Shown: piece after piece, positions 1 through 9,002 of the stretch
How the letters are laid out: the number at the start of each line of letters is the position of its first letter
Numbering within the stretch: position 1 is the stretch's first letter
Assembly: GCF_023823685.1 (NCBI RefSeq)
Contig: NZ_JAMXBF010000006.1
Coordinates: forward strand, 62,001 to 126,000
DNA length: 64,000 bases
DNA from: Pseudomonas subflava
GTDB lineage: Bacteria; Pseudomonadota; Gammaproteobacteria; Pseudomonadales; Pseudomonadaceae
Direction of reading: 5' to 3'
Translations under genes and position numbers: made by a program
Notes under the pieces: generated by a model
The model's input: the letters and a program-made list of their open reading frames with translations, nothing else
Told to the model about the DNA's origin: nothing
Database searches by the model: none

Positions 1-1
1 C

Positions 2-709
2 CTGCTCGACCTGATCGAGCGTGGCACCGCCCAGCCGGAGAGCTTCGGCAATCTGCACGCGCTGCTCGGCAAACTGGCCAAGACCCTCAGCATGGTCGGG
101 CTCAGCTCGGCGGCCAACGCGCTGCAGGTGCAGCTGCCGGTGGTAGGTGGCTGGAGCGAAGAAGCCCCCGCCGCCGGTACCGATCTGCACAAGCTGGCCG
201 AGGCGGTGCTTTACGTGGAAAGCATGGTCGCCAGCCTCGAACGTGGCGAGCAGCGTAACGCGCGGCCGGCGCCGGTGGCCCCGGGCGACGAGGGCGAGGC
301 CTTTGCCGCGCACCAGCTGGCCGAAGCGCGCATCGTGGTGGTCGACGAGGCTCAGGGCGGCCTGGCCCTGGCCAAGCGCGCCATCACTTCCTACCTCGAA
401 TCCAACGGCGACAAGCTGCACCTGGCCAACGTGCCCTTCAGCCTGCAGGCGGTGCGCGGCGGTCTGTGGTTCCTCGGCCAGGAGCGTGCGGCCCGGCTGA
501 TCGGCCTGTGCGGCGACTACATCCAGACGCAGATGGTCGATGCCCGGCAGATGCCGTCCGAGCAGATGCTGGAAACCCTGGCCGACGCCCTCAGCAGCCT
601 GGAGTATTACCTCGAGGGTGGTGCCGTGCTGCGTCCCGAGACCACGCCGAGCGTGCTCGACCTGGCCGAGGAAAGCGTGCGCGCCCTGGGCATGCCGGTA
701 GCCGCGTGA
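2..709 (+). CDS. fimL: FimL, C-terminal part (start lies before the window)
   Basis: Open from the first bases with no start in the window; 235 residues are visible. FimL is a twitching motility and cAMP-signalling protein that resembles the N-terminal Hpt-like part of ChpA but lacks phosphotransfer histidines, and it links the Chp system to the adenylate cyclase CyaB. The visible part is alpha-helical and acidic, with helix repeats typical of the FimL/ChpA N-terminal domain. Immediate coupling to nudC (TGATG overlap) matches the fimL-nudC order known from P. aeruginosa, and this context is a large part of the identification. Most of the protein is missing, so the call rests on the tail plus synteny. 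Confidence 0.72.
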   Translation: MLDLIERGTAQPESFGNLHALLGKLAKTLSMVGLSSAANALQVQLPVVGGWSEEAPAAGTDLHKLAEAVLYVESMVASLERGEQRNARPAPVAPGDEGEAFAAHQLAEARIVVVDEAQGGLALAKRAITSYLESNGDKLHLANVPFSLQAVRGGLWFLGQERAARLIGLCGDYIQTQMVDARQMPSEQMLETLADALSSLEYYLEGGAVLRPETTPSVLDLAEESVRALGMPVAA

Positions 710-1542
710 TGGCTTCCGGCTGGCAGACCACGCCACCGCTGAACAATGACCAGGCCGGCGGCTGGGCGCTGGTGCGCAGCTCGCAGGGCTTTCTCGCCGA
801 CGGCAACGGCGTGCTCTTTCCCCGCGAATGGCTCAAGCGTCAGGAGCTGTCGCTGCTGGCCGAGCACGGCCTCGGCCATTTCGACGGCGAGCCGGTGTGG
901 CTGCTGACCCTGGACCGCCCGGCCGAGATGCCCGGCTGCTTCTGGCAGGGCCTGCGCCAGTTCATGCTGCAGGCCGACTATCCGACTTTCCGCATGCTGT
1001 CGTTCGCCGAGCAGGTTGGTCACTGGGATCTCAACCACCGTTTCTGCGGCCGCTGTGGCAGCCGCAACCGTCAGGTGCCGGGCGAGCGCTGCATGCGCTG
1101 CCCTGATTGCGGCCTGGACAGCTATGCGCGCATCTCGCCGAGCATGATCGTGCTGGTCACCCGCGGTGACGAGGTGTTGCTGGCCCGTTCGCCGCGCTTC
1201 GTCTCCGGGGTCTACAGCACCCTGGCCGGCTTCGTCGAGCCGGGCGAGTCGGCGGAAGAATGCGTGGCCCGCGAGGTGCGCGAGGAAGTCGGCATCGAGG
1301 TCGGCGCGCCGCAGTACCTGGGCAGCCAAAGCTGGCCCTTCCCGCATTCGCTGATGCTGGGCTTTCACGCCGAATATGTCAGCGGCGAGATCGTGCCCCA
1401 GGCCGACGAGATCGAGGACGCCCGCTGGTTCCCCATCGACCAGCTGCCGCCATTGCCGATGTCGCGCTCGATCGCCCGCTATCTGATCGACCTCTACGTC
1501 GCCCGTCGCCTCGGCCAGCCGGAGCCCGAGCTGCTGCGCTGA
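709..1542 (+). CDS. nudC: NADH pyrophosphatase NudC
   Basis: 277 aa. NudC hydrolyses NADH to NMNH and AMP and removes NAD caps from RNA. A zinc ribbon is visible at Cys113, Cys116, Cys131 and Cys134. It is followed by a full Nudix box (about residues 174-196, with the REVREEVG core) and the family signature SQSWPFP at 206-212, which separates NudC from other Nudix enzymes. The ATG overlaps the fimL stop by one base (TGATG), so translation is probably coupled. A GTG three bases upstream is an alternative start. Length and domain order are normal for the family. Confidence 0.95.
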   Translation: MASGWQTTPPLNNDQAGGWALVRSSQGFLADGNGVLFPREWLKRQELSLLAEHGLGHFDGEPVWLLTLDRPAEMPGCFWQGLRQFMLQADYPTFRMLSFAEQVGHWDLNHRFCGRCGSRNRQVPGERCMRCPDCGLDSYARISPSMIVLVTRGDEVLLARSPRFVSGVYSTLAGFVEPGESAEECVAREVREEVGIEVGAPQYLGSQSWPFPHSLMLGFHAEYVSGEIVPQADEIEDARWFPIDQLPPLPMSRSIARYLIDLYVARRLGQPEPELLR

Positions 1543-1543
1543 T

Positions 1544-1909
1544 TCAGCCGACCGCGTCGGTGAAGGTCAGGCGGTTGCCGAAGGGGTCGCGCACGCTCAT
1601 GTCGCGGCTGCCCCAGGGCATGGCTTCGATTCCCGGGCGTGCATAGCCGTAGCTCTTCTGCTCCAGCTCACGATGAAACTCGTCCAGGCCGTCGGTCTCG
1701 ATGCGCATTGCCGCGCCGGGGCAGGCGTCGCCGTGGTGTTCGGACAGATGCAGCACGCAGCCGTCGCGCGACACCTGCAGGTACAGCGGCATGCCGGGGG
1801 CGAAGCGGTGCTCCCAGTCGACCCGGAAGCCCAGGTAGTCCACATAGAATTCCCGGGTCTTGGCTTCGTCGAAGATGCGCAGGATCGGAGTCGTCTTGGC
1901 GAGTCGCAT
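1544..1909 (-). CDS. Glyoxalase/bleomycin-resistance (VOC) family protein
   Basis: 121 aa, a single VOC fold. The N-terminal RIFDEAKTREFYVDYLGF region, the central LHLSEHHGD segment and the C-terminal DPFGNRLTF are characteristic of the glyoxalase superfamily subgroup often labelled bleomycin resistance. The substrate cannot be read from sequence; a metal-dependent lyase/dioxygenase or a binding protein are both possible. It lies 15 bp downstream of the TSUP permease on the same strand, so they probably share a transcript. Its stop is one base from the convergent nudC stop. Confidence 0.85.
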   Translation of the reverse strand: MRLAKTTPILRIFDEAKTREFYVDYLGFRVDWEHRFAPGMPLYLQVSRDGCVLHLSEHHGDACPGAAMRIETDGLDEFHRELEQKSYGYARPGIEAMPWGSRDMSVRDPFGNRLTFTDAVG

Positions 1910-1924
1910 GGTGAAAATTCCTTT

Positions 1925-2701
1925 TTAGAACCAGTGTTGCCAGGCCAGGCGCGCGGTCAGCGCCAGCACCACGAGGATGAACACCGGGCGAATGAACTTG
2001 GAGCCGCCGCTGATCGCCGTGCGCGCGCCGAAGAAAGCGCCGGCCATCAATGCCAGGCCCATGCTGATGCCGAGCACCCAGGCCACCTGGCCGGCGATGA
2101 TGAATACCGTGAGGGCCATGGCGTTGCTGACGAAATTCATGCTGCGCGCCACGCCGCTGGCGCGCACCAGGTCCATGGGGTAAAGCAGCAGGGTGCTCAC
2201 CGTCCAGAACGCGCCTGTGCCCGGGCCGGCCACGCCGTCGTAGAAGCCCAGGCCGAAGCCCTGGGGCCATTGCCGGCCCTGGGCCACGGGAGCGTCGTGC
2301 TGGCCATGGGTCTCCGGCATCTTGCCGAACAACAGGTAGAGACCGCAGCCGAATACCACGGCGGGGAGCATCTGGTTGAGCCAGTCCGCCGGCAGCCAGT
2401 GGGCGATGATGGCGCCGATGGCCGCGCCCACCGCCGTGGCGATCAGCGCGTTGCGCCACTGTCGTGGCGAGAACAGCTTGCGCCGGTAGAAGGTGTAGCT
2501 GGCGGTCGCCGAGCCGAAGGTGGCGCACAGCTTGTTGGTGCCCAGTACCAGATGCGGCGGCAGGCCGGCGGTGAGCAGGGCGGGAATGGTCAGCAGGCCG
2601 CCGCCGCCGGCAATGGCGTCGATGAATCCGGCGATGAAGGCGACGATGGCGAGGATCAGCAGGGTGGTCGGATCTACGGCCAGCTCGAAGGGGAAGGGCA
2701 T
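1925..2701 (-). CDS. TSUP (TauE/SafE, YfcA-like) membrane permease
   Basis: 258 aa, very hydrophobic, with about eight membrane segments. The N-terminal FIDAIAGGGGLLTIPALL motif and the repeated half-motif FYDGVAGPGTGAF near residue 150 are the two conserved glycine-rich loops of the TauE/SafE (sulfite/organosulfonate exporter) family, and the closest described relative is YfcA. The substrate is unknown; family members move sulfite, sulfoacetate or related anions across the inner membrane. It is the first gene of a two-gene minus-strand unit with the VOC protein. Confidence 0.88.
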   Translation of the reverse strand: MPFPFELAVDPTTLLILAIVAFIAGFIDAIAGGGGLLTIPALLTAGLPPHLVLGTNKLCATFGSATASYTFYRRKLFSPRQWRNALIATAVGAAIGAIIAHWLPADWLNQMLPAVVFGCGLYLLFGKMPETHGQHDAPVAQGRQWPQGFGLGFYDGVAGPGTGAFWTVSTLLLYPMDLVRASGVARSMNFVSNAMALTVFIIAGQVAWVLGISMGLALMAGAFFGARTAISGGSKFIRPVFILVVLALTARLAWQHWF

Positions 2702-2801
2702 AAAAAACTCGAAGTGGGTTCAATTGTGCGGGGCCATCGCTGGTCCACCGCACAGTGGCTGAGCATAATGCCGGCAAAAAATCGCAGAAGGAATCGCTTC
2801 C

Positions 2802-3452
2802 ATGCAGTATGACGGCCTGGCCTGGTTCACCGGCCTGCTGGCCCTGCTGGCCCTGTTCGTCGCCGCCCGTATCCTGTTCGCACCCAACTGGTTCCTCGCC
2901 TGGCTGCGCGGCACCCTGGGCCTGGCCGTTCTCGCCGTGGCGCTGCTGGTCGGTGTGGTGGCCTATGACCTGCGCAGCTACGACGCGCAGGTGCGCGACA
3001 AGCCGCTGGTGACCCTGAGCTTCGCCGCCGAGGGCGCGCAGCGCTACCGGGTCAACCTGCTGGAGGGCGGCGAGGAGCGTCAGGTACTGCTGGAGGGCGA
3101 TCTCTGGCAACTGGACGCCCGGCTGTTGGGCTGGAAGGGCCTGGCGGCGCTGATCGGCCTGGAACCGGGCTATCGTCTGGAAAAGCTCTCGGGCCGTTTC
3201 CTCGCCATCGAGCAGCAGGAGACCGCCCGTCACGCCCAGGTACAGCTGGCGCAGAGTCCCTACGGCATCGACCTGTGGCGCTGGCTGCGCCTGGGCCAGC
3301 GCGACCTGTTCCTGTTCGAGCCGCAGGCCGCGCGTGTCACCTACCTGCCGATCGCCGATGGCGCCGTGTTCAGCGTCAGCCTGAGCCCCACCGGCCTGCT
3401 CGCCAAGCCCATGAACCAGGTCGCCGAACAGGCGCTGAAGGACTGGCAATAG
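2802..3452 (+). CDS. Conserved membrane-anchored protein of unknown function
   Basis: 216 aa. Two hydrophobic helices (about residues 8-24 and 31-52) are followed by a soluble domain of about 160 residues, presumably periplasmic, with alternating beta-rich segments. Relatives in Pseudomonas are often labelled as efflux-pump-like without support; I see no transporter motif. It is monocistronic, divergent from the TSUP gene (about 100 bp apart), and ends just before a strong bidirectional terminator shared with the convergent SDR gene. Function not assigned. Confidence 0.7.
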   Translation: MQYDGLAWFTGLLALLALFVAARILFAPNWFLAWLRGTLGLAVLAVALLVGVVAYDLRSYDAQVRDKPLVTLSFAAEGAQRYRVNLLEGGEERQVLLEGDLWQLDARLLGWKGLAALIGLEPGYRLEKLSGRFLAIEQQETARHAQVQLAQSPYGIDLWRWLRLGQRDLFLFEPQAARVTYLPIADGAVFSVSLSPTGLLAKPMNQVAEQALKDWQ

Positions 3453-3492
3453 CTCGCAGGATGCACCGTGCGCGCCCTGGCGCGGCACAACG

Positions 3493-3519
3493 AAAAAGGG
3501 ACCCGAAGGTCCCTTTTTT
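3493..3519. terminator. Bidirectional Rho-independent terminator
   Basis: A-rich 5' arm, perfect GGGACC/GGTCCC stem with a CGAA loop, and a run of six T on the plus strand (five A on the other side). It sits between the convergent gene ends at 3452 and 3539 and can serve both. Confidence 0.9.
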
Positions 3520-3538
3520 CATGCTCGCGGGGAAGGCT

Positions 3539-4306
3539 TCAGGAGAGGAAGCCGCCGTCCACGTTCAGCGCCACACCGGTGGTGTAGCTGGAGGCATCGC
3601 TGGCCAGGTACAGCACGGTGCCGGCCATCTCGCTCGGAGCGGCCACGCGCTTTAGCGGGATGCGCTGCAGGGCGACGTTGAGGATGGCGTCGTTCTTGGT
3701 CAGGGCCGAGGCGAACTTGGTGTCGGTCAGGCCCGGCAGCAGGGCGTTGCAGCGGATGCCGAACTGCGCGCATTCCTTGGCGAAGACCTTGGTCATGCTG
3801 ATCACGGCGGCCTTGGTCACCGAGTAGATACCCTGGAACTCGCCCGGCGAGACGCCATTGATCGAGGCGACGTTGATGATCGAGCCGCCGCCGTTGGCCT
3901 TCATCAGCTTGCCGCCTTCGATGGACATGAAGTAGTAGCCGCGGATGTTGACGTCGACGGTCTTCTGGAAGGCGCCCAGGTCGGTGTCCAGCACGTTGCA
4001 GAACTGCGGGTTGGTGGCGGCGTTGTTGACCAGGATGTCGAGGCGTCCGAACTGCTCACGGATGAAGGCGAAGACGTTGCTGATCTGTCCCATCTCGCCG
4101 ATGTGGCAGGCGATGGCGGTGGCCTTGCCGCCGTCGGCGACGATGGCGTCGGCGACTTTCTGGCAGTCGTCGATCTTGCGGCTCGAGACGATCACGTGGG
4201 CGCCTTGCTGGGCCAGCAGTTTGGCGATGGCCTCACCGATGCCGCGGCTGGCGCCGGAGACGAAAGCGATCTTGCCGTCGAGGTCGAACAGGTTGGTCTT
4301 GGACAT
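3539..4306 (-). CDS. SDR family oxidoreductase
   Basis: 255 aa classical short-chain dehydrogenase/reductase. Cofactor motif SGASRGIG at 17-24, NNAA at 94-97, and catalytic Ser148, Tyr161 and Lys165. The sequence ends with the GVALNVDGGFLS tail common in 3-oxoacyl-reductase-like SDRs. Substrate unknown. It lies 24 bp downstream of the APH-like kinase on the same strand. In Pseudomonas this SDR/kinase/SCP2/phosphatase neighbourhood recurs and resembles a lipid or acyl-CoA turnover module, but that role is inference. Confidence 0.88.
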   Translation of the reverse strand: MSKTNLFDLDGKIAFVSGASRGIGEAIAKLLAQQGAHVIVSSRKIDDCQKVADAIVADGGKATAIACHIGEMGQISNVFAFIREQFGRLDILVNNAATNPQFCNVLDTDLGAFQKTVDVNIRGYYFMSIEGGKLMKANGGGSIINVASINGVSPGEFQGIYSVTKAAVISMTKVFAKECAQFGIRCNALLPGLTDTKFASALTKNDAILNVALQRIPLKRVAAPSEMAGTVLYLASDASSYTTGVALNVDGGFLS

Positions 4307-4330
4307 TGCTATTCCCTTGTCTGAGCCGGG

Positions 4331-5398
4331 TTACAGGGTGGATTTCTTGATGACCTGCAGGGCAGCCTGCTCCAGCAGCTTGTTCATCATGATGAACTGG
4401 GCGAAGCGCTTGTCCTTGGTCTGGCCATGGAAGAAGCGGTAGTAGATCTGCTGCACGATGCCGGCCAGGCGGAACAGGCCGTAGCAGTAGTAGAAGTCGA
4501 AATTGTCGATCCGGATGCCGGCGCGCTCGGCGTAGTAGTCGACGAACTCCTGGCGGCTCAGCATGCCCGGCGCGTTGCTCGGCTGGCGGCGCATCAGCTG
4601 CATGGGCTGCGGATCGCCGGCCTCGATCCAGTAGGCGAGGGTGTTGCCCAGGTCCATCAGCGGGTCGCCGATGGTGGTCAGCTCCCAGTCCAGCACGCCG
4701 ATGATCTGCATCGGGTTGGCCGGGTCGAGGATGACGTTGTCGAAGCGGTAGTCGTTATGCACGATGCCCGGCTTGTGGTGGTCGGCGGGCATCTTCTCGC
4801 GCAGCCAGGTTTTGACCTGCTCCCAGGCGGGCGCGTCGGGGGTCATGGCCTTCTCGTAACGGTCGCTCCAGCCTTCGATCTGGCGCTTCACGTAGCCTTC
4901 CGGCTTGCCCAGGTCGGCCAGGCCGCAGGCCTGATAGTCGACGTTGTGCAGGTCGACCAGCTTGTCGATGAAGCTCTTGCACAGGGCGTTGGTCTGCTCG
5001 GCGCTGAAGTTCAGCTCGGCCGGCATGTCGCTGCGCAGGATGATGCCCTTGACCCGCTGCATCACGTAGAACTCGGCGCCGATCACCGACTCGTCGGTGC
5101 AGTGCACGTAGGCCTTCGGGCAGTACGGGAAGCCGGCGTTGAGCTGGTTGAGGATGCGGTACTCGCGGCCCATGTCGTGAGCCGACTTGGCCTTGTGGCC
5201 GAACGGCGGGCGACGCAGGACGAACTCCTGCTCCGGGTACTCCAGCAGATAGGTGAGGTTGGAGGCGCCGCCGGGGAACTGGCTGATCCGCGGCGTGCCG
5301 GTAAGCCCCGGGATGTGCGCCTTCAGGTACGGGTCGATCTGCGCGGCATCGAGCTCTTCGCCTTCGCGGATGCCGGTGGACTGGTCTGTCAGCGTCAT
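4331..5398 (-). CDS. Aminoglycoside-phosphotransferase-like kinase (ACAD10/11 type)
   Basis: 355 aa. The catalytic loop HNDYRFDN starts at His214 (Asp216, Asn221), and the metal-binding Asp237 lies in the VLDWELTTIGDP segment, both hallmarks of the APH/choline kinase fold. N-terminal FPGGASNLTYLL is the nucleotide loop of the subgroup related to the kinase domain of acyl-CoA dehydrogenases ACAD10/11, which phosphorylate 4-hydroxyacyl-CoAs. Drug resistance is unlikely. The start has an AAGGGA ribosome site about 6 bases upstream. It is first of a two-gene unit with the SDR. Confidence 0.88.
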   Translation of the reverse strand: MTLTDQSTGIREGEELDAAQIDPYLKAHIPGLTGTPRISQFPGGASNLTYLLEYPEQEFVLRRPPFGHKAKSAHDMGREYRILNQLNAGFPYCPKAYVHCTDESVIGAEFYVMQRVKGIILRSDMPAELNFSAEQTNALCKSFIDKLVDLHNVDYQACGLADLGKPEGYVKRQIEGWSDRYEKAMTPDAPAWEQVKTWLREKMPADHHKPGIVHNDYRFDNVILDPANPMQIIGVLDWELTTIGDPLMDLGNTLAYWIEAGDPQPMQLMRRQPSNAPGMLSRQEFVDYYAERAGIRIDNFDFYYCYGLFRLAGIVQQIYYRFFHGQTKDKRFAQFIMMNKLLEQAALQVIKKSTL

Positions 5399-5539
5399 GC
5401 TTATCCCTTCTGCTGATGATGGGGGCCACTAATCATTGGCTAATTTAATGGTGCCCTTAAGCAAAGCACAGCGTTATAGATGCGGATGTTGGTCGTCGAT
5501 CAAGGGACCTGATTGCCGCACGCCGCCTGGGCTCGGGCG

Positions 5540-5568
5540 AAAAAAAACCGGAGTCCGAGGACTCCGGT
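5540..5568 (-). terminator. Rho-independent terminator after the SCP2 gene
   Basis: 9-bp perfect stem ACCGGAGTC/GACTCCGGT with a CGAG loop. An eight-A run on the plus strand gives the U tract on the minus strand, about 30 bp beyond the SCP2 stop. The remaining ~140 bp to the kinase start probably holds the kinase promoter. Confidence 0.85.
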
Positions 5569-5597
5569 TCTGCTCTGTTCGCGGTGTGCCCTTGGGC

Positions 5598-5912
5598 TTA
5601 TACCGGGAACAGTTCGGCCAGTTTCATGGCCAGCATCATGTCGCCTTCGGCGCGCAGCTTGCCGCTCATGAAAGCCTGCATGCCGTCGGTTTCACCGGAG
5701 GCGATACCGGCCAGGGTGGCGCTGTCCATGATCAGGGTGACGTTGGCGTTCGGGTTGTCGCCCTGTTGCACGTCGCAGGTGCCGTCCTTGACGATCAGCG
5801 CGTAGTTGTCACCGTCTTCGATGTTGAACTGGAATACCAGGTCCAGGCCGGCGGCAGCGCTGGCGTTGAACTTGGACTTCATGGTGTTGATGGTGTCGGC
5901 AACGGAGCTCAT
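5598..5912 (-). CDS. SCP2 sterol-binding-domain protein
   Basis: 104 aa, a single SCP2 domain: FNASAAAGLDLVFQFNI, then a beta-rich middle and GIASGETDGMQAFMSGKLRAE, the typical lipid-binding C-terminal helix region. Such proteins bind acyl-CoA or other lipids; in bacteria the physiological ligand is mostly unknown. I use the ATG at 5912 because AGGACAG precedes it by a good distance; an upstream in-frame start would add only seven residues. The neighbours (kinase, SDR, phosphatase) fit lipid metabolism. Confidence 0.88.
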   Translation of the reverse strand: MSSVADTINTMKSKFNASAAAGLDLVFQFNIEDGDNYALIVKDGTCDVQQGDNPNANVTLIMDSATLAGIASGETDGMQAFMSGKLRAEGDMMLAMKLAELFPV

Positions 5913-5972
5913 GGTTTCTGTCCTTTTTATCAAGGGTTGCTGGCGGCCTTGCGGGCCGCTGTGGGCCGGTAC

Positions 5973-6683
5973 TCAGCGATAGGTGATGAGTTCCGGGGTC
6001 TTCAACAGCTCCAAATGCACACGGCTGTTGAAGGAAGCCAGGGTCGCCTCGCCGCCGCGGAAGATCAGGCGCGACAGCGAGGTGTTGACGATCTGCCAGT
6101 TGAGTTCGAAGGCCTTCTCGGCCGGTACGCCGGTGAGCGCATGGAGCAGGGCGGTGATGGTGCCGCCGGAGGTGAACACGGCGATGTTGTGGCCGCGCTC
6201 GGCTTGCGCCAGCAGGCGCTGCAGGCCGCCGTGCACCGTGTCGACGAAACCCTGCCAGGAGGCATGCCCGGGCTCGTCGTACTGGCCGCTGACCCAGCGG
6301 CGGATGATGCGCGCGAACAGGTGCTGGAAGGCGGCGCGGTTTTCCTTGGGGTTGCGCAGGATTTCCAGCGCGTCCGGTTCTTCCGGCAGCATGGCCGGCA
6401 GCAGGTTGCGGATCACCGCCTCGGCGTCGAATTCGTTGAAGGCCGGGTCGATCTCCAGCTCCGGCGCGTTCAGGCCGGCGGCCACGCAGCGCTGCAGGGC
6501 GGCGCTGGCGGTATGTTGCTGACGGCGCAGGCTGCCGCTCAGGCAGCGGTCGAAGACGATGCCGAGCTCGGCCAGGTGCTCGCCGAGCACTTCGGCCTGA
6601 CGCACGCCGAGCGGCGACAGCACGTCGTAGTCATCGGCACCGAATGAGGCCTGGCCATGTCGTATCAGATAGATGCTACCCAC
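5973..6683 (-). CDS. Histidine phosphatase family protein
   Basis: 236 aa, phosphoglycerate-mutase-like fold. The N-terminal catalytic motif RHG is at 8-10 and the acid residue is probably Glu84 in FNEFD. The position that usually reads SHGG (second catalytic His) reads TSGG at 171-174, so the enzyme may be weak, altered or use another residue. The start is GTG, giving MGSIYLIRHGQ directly before the motif. It lies 60 bp upstream of the SCP2 gene on the same strand. The substrate is unknown; a role in phospholipid or sugar-phosphate turnover is a guess from neighbours. Confidence 0.82.
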   Translation of the reverse strand: MGSIYLIRHGQASFGADDYDVLSPLGVRQAEVLGEHLAELGIVFDRCLSGSLRRQQHTASAALQRCVAAGLNAPELEIDPAFNEFDAEAVIRNLLPAMLPEEPDALEILRNPKENRAAFQHLFARIIRRWVSGQYDEPGHASWQGFVDTVHGGLQRLLAQAERGHNIAVFTSGGTITALLHALTGVPAEKAFELNWQIVNTSLSRLIFRGGEATLASFNSRVHLELLKTPELITYR

Positions 6684-6894
6684 GTCCGCAATCGATCCCG
6701 GCGGGTTGAAGTTTCGCGAGGGTAGGGCCGGAACCCGGCCCCTGTCAACGGAAAAACATACGCTTGTTTGAATTGGTGCGAGGCCACTCGCGCATGGCCC
6801 GCTGCGGTTGGCCGGCGGGCTTCGGCGCCGTTATGCTTGGGCCTGGCGAGCCGCCGTTCGGCGGCATCGCTTCACAATAGACGAGGGAGAACCT

Positions 6895-7917
6895 GTGGAG
6901 TTTCTGTTGGATTACGCGGACTTCCTGCTCCGCACCCTGACGGTCGTGGTCGCCATCATCATGGTGCTATTGACCATCGCCGCGCTGCGCAGCAAGGGCC
7001 GTGGCAAGGGCTCCGGCCACTTGCAGGTGAGCAAGCTCAACGAATTCTACAAGGGCCTGCGCCAGCGCCTGGAGCACGAGCTGCTGAACAAGGCGCAGCT
7101 CAAGGCCCAGCGCAAGGCCGAGGCGAAGCAGGCCAAGCTGGATAAGAAGGAAGGCACGCACAAGCCACGGGTGTTCGTGCTCGACTTCGACGGCGACATC
7201 AAAGCCTCGGCCACCGACAACCTGCGCCACGAGGTCACGGCGCTGTTGAGCATGGCCACCGCCCAGGATGAAGTGGTGCTGCGCCTGGAGAGCGGCGGCG
7301 GCGTGGTCCACGGCTACGGCCTGGCCGCCTCGCAACTGGCACGCATCCGCCAGGCCGGCGTGCCGCTGACCGTGTGCGTGGACAAGGTCGCCGCCAGCGG
7401 CGGCTATATGATGGCGTGCATCGGCGATCGAGTGCTCTCGGCGCCCTTCGCCATCCTCGGCTCCATCGGCGTGGTGGCGCAGTTGCCGAACATCCACCGC
7501 CTGCTGAAGAAGCACGACATCGACGTCGAAATGCTCACCGCCGGCGAGTTCAAGCGCACGCTGACCATCCTGGGAGAGAACACCGAGAAGGGGCGCGAGA
7601 AATTCCAGGAGGATCTGGAAACCACCCACGAGCTGTTCAAGAACTTCGTGGCCCGCTACCGCCCGCAGCTGAACATCGACGAGATCGCCACTGGCGAGGT
7701 CTGGCTGGGCATCTCCGCGCTGACCAAGCAACTGGTGGACGAACTCAAGACCAGCGACGAGTACCTGGCCGAGCGTGCCCGCGAGGCCGAGCTGTTCCAC
7801 CTGCATTTCGCCGAGAAGAAGAGCCTGCCCGAGCGCTTCGGCCTGGCCGCCAGCGTCACGCTGGACCGCCTGCTGCTGAACTGGTGGAGCCGTCTCAATC
7901 AACAACGTTTCTGGTAG
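6895..7917 (+). CDS. sohB: Inner-membrane peptidase SohB (S49 family)
   Basis: 340 aa. An N-terminal membrane helix (about 10-30) precedes a charged linker and an S49/SppA-like protease domain. The catalytic Ser168 (in AASGGYMM) and Lys220 (in GEFKRTL) form the expected Ser-Lys dyad. Family members cleave membrane-protein or signal-peptide remnants facing the periplasm. I choose GTG at 6895 because GAGGGAGA precedes it and the protein then begins MEFLLDYADFL like E. coli SohB; a longer in-frame extension exists but lacks a ribosome site. The next gene starts 9 bp later. Confidence 0.92.
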   Translation: MEFLLDYADFLLRTLTVVVAIIMVLLTIAALRSKGRGKGSGHLQVSKLNEFYKGLRQRLEHELLNKAQLKAQRKAEAKQAKLDKKEGTHKPRVFVLDFDGDIKASATDNLRHEVTALLSMATAQDEVVLRLESGGGVVHGYGLAASQLARIRQAGVPLTVCVDKVAASGGYMMACIGDRVLSAPFAILGSIGVVAQLPNIHRLLKKHDIDVEMLTAGEFKRTLTILGENTEKGREKFQEDLETTHELFKNFVARYRPQLNIDEIATGEVWLGISALTKQLVDELKTSDEYLAERAREAELFHLHFAEKKSLPERFGLAASVTLDRLLLNWWSRLNQQRFW

Positions 7918-7926
7918 GAGTAAGCC

Positions 7927-8916
7927 ATGACAGCCTTCAAGGCTCTGCTGGTCAGCGAGGAGAACGGCGCGTTCGTGCCCCGGGTGGTGGAGCGCAATGT
8001 CGCCGAGCTGCCTGCCGGCGAGGTGCTGATCCGCGTGCAGTATTCCTCGCTCAACTACAAGGACGCCCTGTCCGCCAGCGGCAACCGCGGGGTGACCAAG
8101 GCTTATCCGCACACCCCGGGCATCGATGCCGCCGGCGTGGTGGCCGAGTCCTCGGCGAGCGAGTTCGCCGCCGGCGACGAGGTGATCGTCACCGGTTACG
8201 ACCTGGGCATGAACACCGCTGGCGGCTTCGGACAGTACATCCGCGTGCCGGCCGCCTGGGTGATCAAGCGTCCCAAGGGCCTGTCGCTGCGCGAATCCAT
8301 GCTGCTCGGTACCGCCGGCCTGACCGCCGCGCTGTGCGTGGACAAGCTCGAGCAGGCCGGGCTGACGCCGGCCGCCGGCCCGGTGCTGGTGACCGGTGCC
8401 ACCGGCGGCGTCGGTTCGGTTGCCGTGGCCCTGCTGGCGCGTCTCGGCTACAACGTCGCCGCGTCCACCGGCAAGGCCGGGCAGGGCGAGTTCCTGCGCC
8501 AGCTCGGCGCGCAGCAGATCGTGCCGCGCGAAGAGCTGCAGGACGGCAGCGAGAAGGCCATGCTCAAGGAGCGCTGGGCCGGCGCGGTGGACACCGTCGG
8601 CGGCGACATCCTGTTCAACGTGGTCAAGTCCCTGCGTTACGGCGCCAGCGCCGCCTGCTGCGGCCTGACCGCCGGCATGGGCTTCAAGGGCAGCGTCGCC
8701 CCGTTCATCCTGCGCGGGGTCAACCTGCTGGGAGTGGATTCGGTGGAGCTGCCGCTGGTGGTCAAGGCCTCCATGTGGGACAAGCTGTCCCTGCAATGGA
8801 AGCTCGGCAATCTGGAGAGCCTGGCCCAGGAAGTGGGTCTGGAGCAGCTGCCGCAGGCCATCGAGCAGATCCTCTCCGGCAAGATGGTCGGCCGGGTGCT
8901 GGTCAATCTCGGCTGA
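7927..8916 (+). CDS. AcuI/YhdH-type acryloyl-CoA reductase (MDR quinone oxidoreductase family)
   Basis: 329 aa medium-chain dehydrogenase/reductase without catalytic zinc. SSLNYKDALSASG near residue 40 and the NADPH loop VTGATGGVGSVAV near 155 are typical of the YhdH/YhfP/AcuI group, which reduces acryloyl-CoA to propionyl-CoA with NADPH. The GGAG ribosome site lies inside the 9-bp gap after sohB, so the pair is probably co-transcribed, and a terminator follows. AcuI function is by family resemblance; other enone substrates are possible. Confidence 0.87.
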   Translation: MTAFKALLVSEENGAFVPRVVERNVAELPAGEVLIRVQYSSLNYKDALSASGNRGVTKAYPHTPGIDAAGVVAESSASEFAAGDEVIVTGYDLGMNTAGGFGQYIRVPAAWVIKRPKGLSLRESMLLGTAGLTAALCVDKLEQAGLTPAAGPVLVTGATGGVGSVAVALLARLGYNVAASTGKAGQGEFLRQLGAQQIVPREELQDGSEKAMLKERWAGAVDTVGGDILFNVVKSLRYGASAACCGLTAGMGFKGSVAPFILRGVNLLGVDSVELPLVVKASMWDKLSLQWKLGNLESLAQEVGLEQLPQAIEQILSGKMVGRVLVNLG

Positions 8917-8933
8917 TTTCTGCCGTCAGGAAG

Positions 8934-8957
8934 AGGCCCGGTCCGACCGGGCCTTTT
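8934..8957 (+). terminator. Rho-independent terminator after the AcuI-like gene
   Basis: Perfect 9-bp stem AGGCCCGGT/ACCGGGCCT with a CCG loop, followed by TTTT, 17 bp after the stop codon. Confidence 0.85.
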
Positions 8958-9002
8958 CGTTGGCGTGACTCCGCTTCGGGCTGGTCAGGTGCGAAGGTCC
9001 GC

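Noticed and set aside
6808..6894. Longer N-terminus for SohB
   Set aside because: The extension has no ribosome site and shifts the conserved MEFL start; GTG at 6895 has a GAGGGAGA site.
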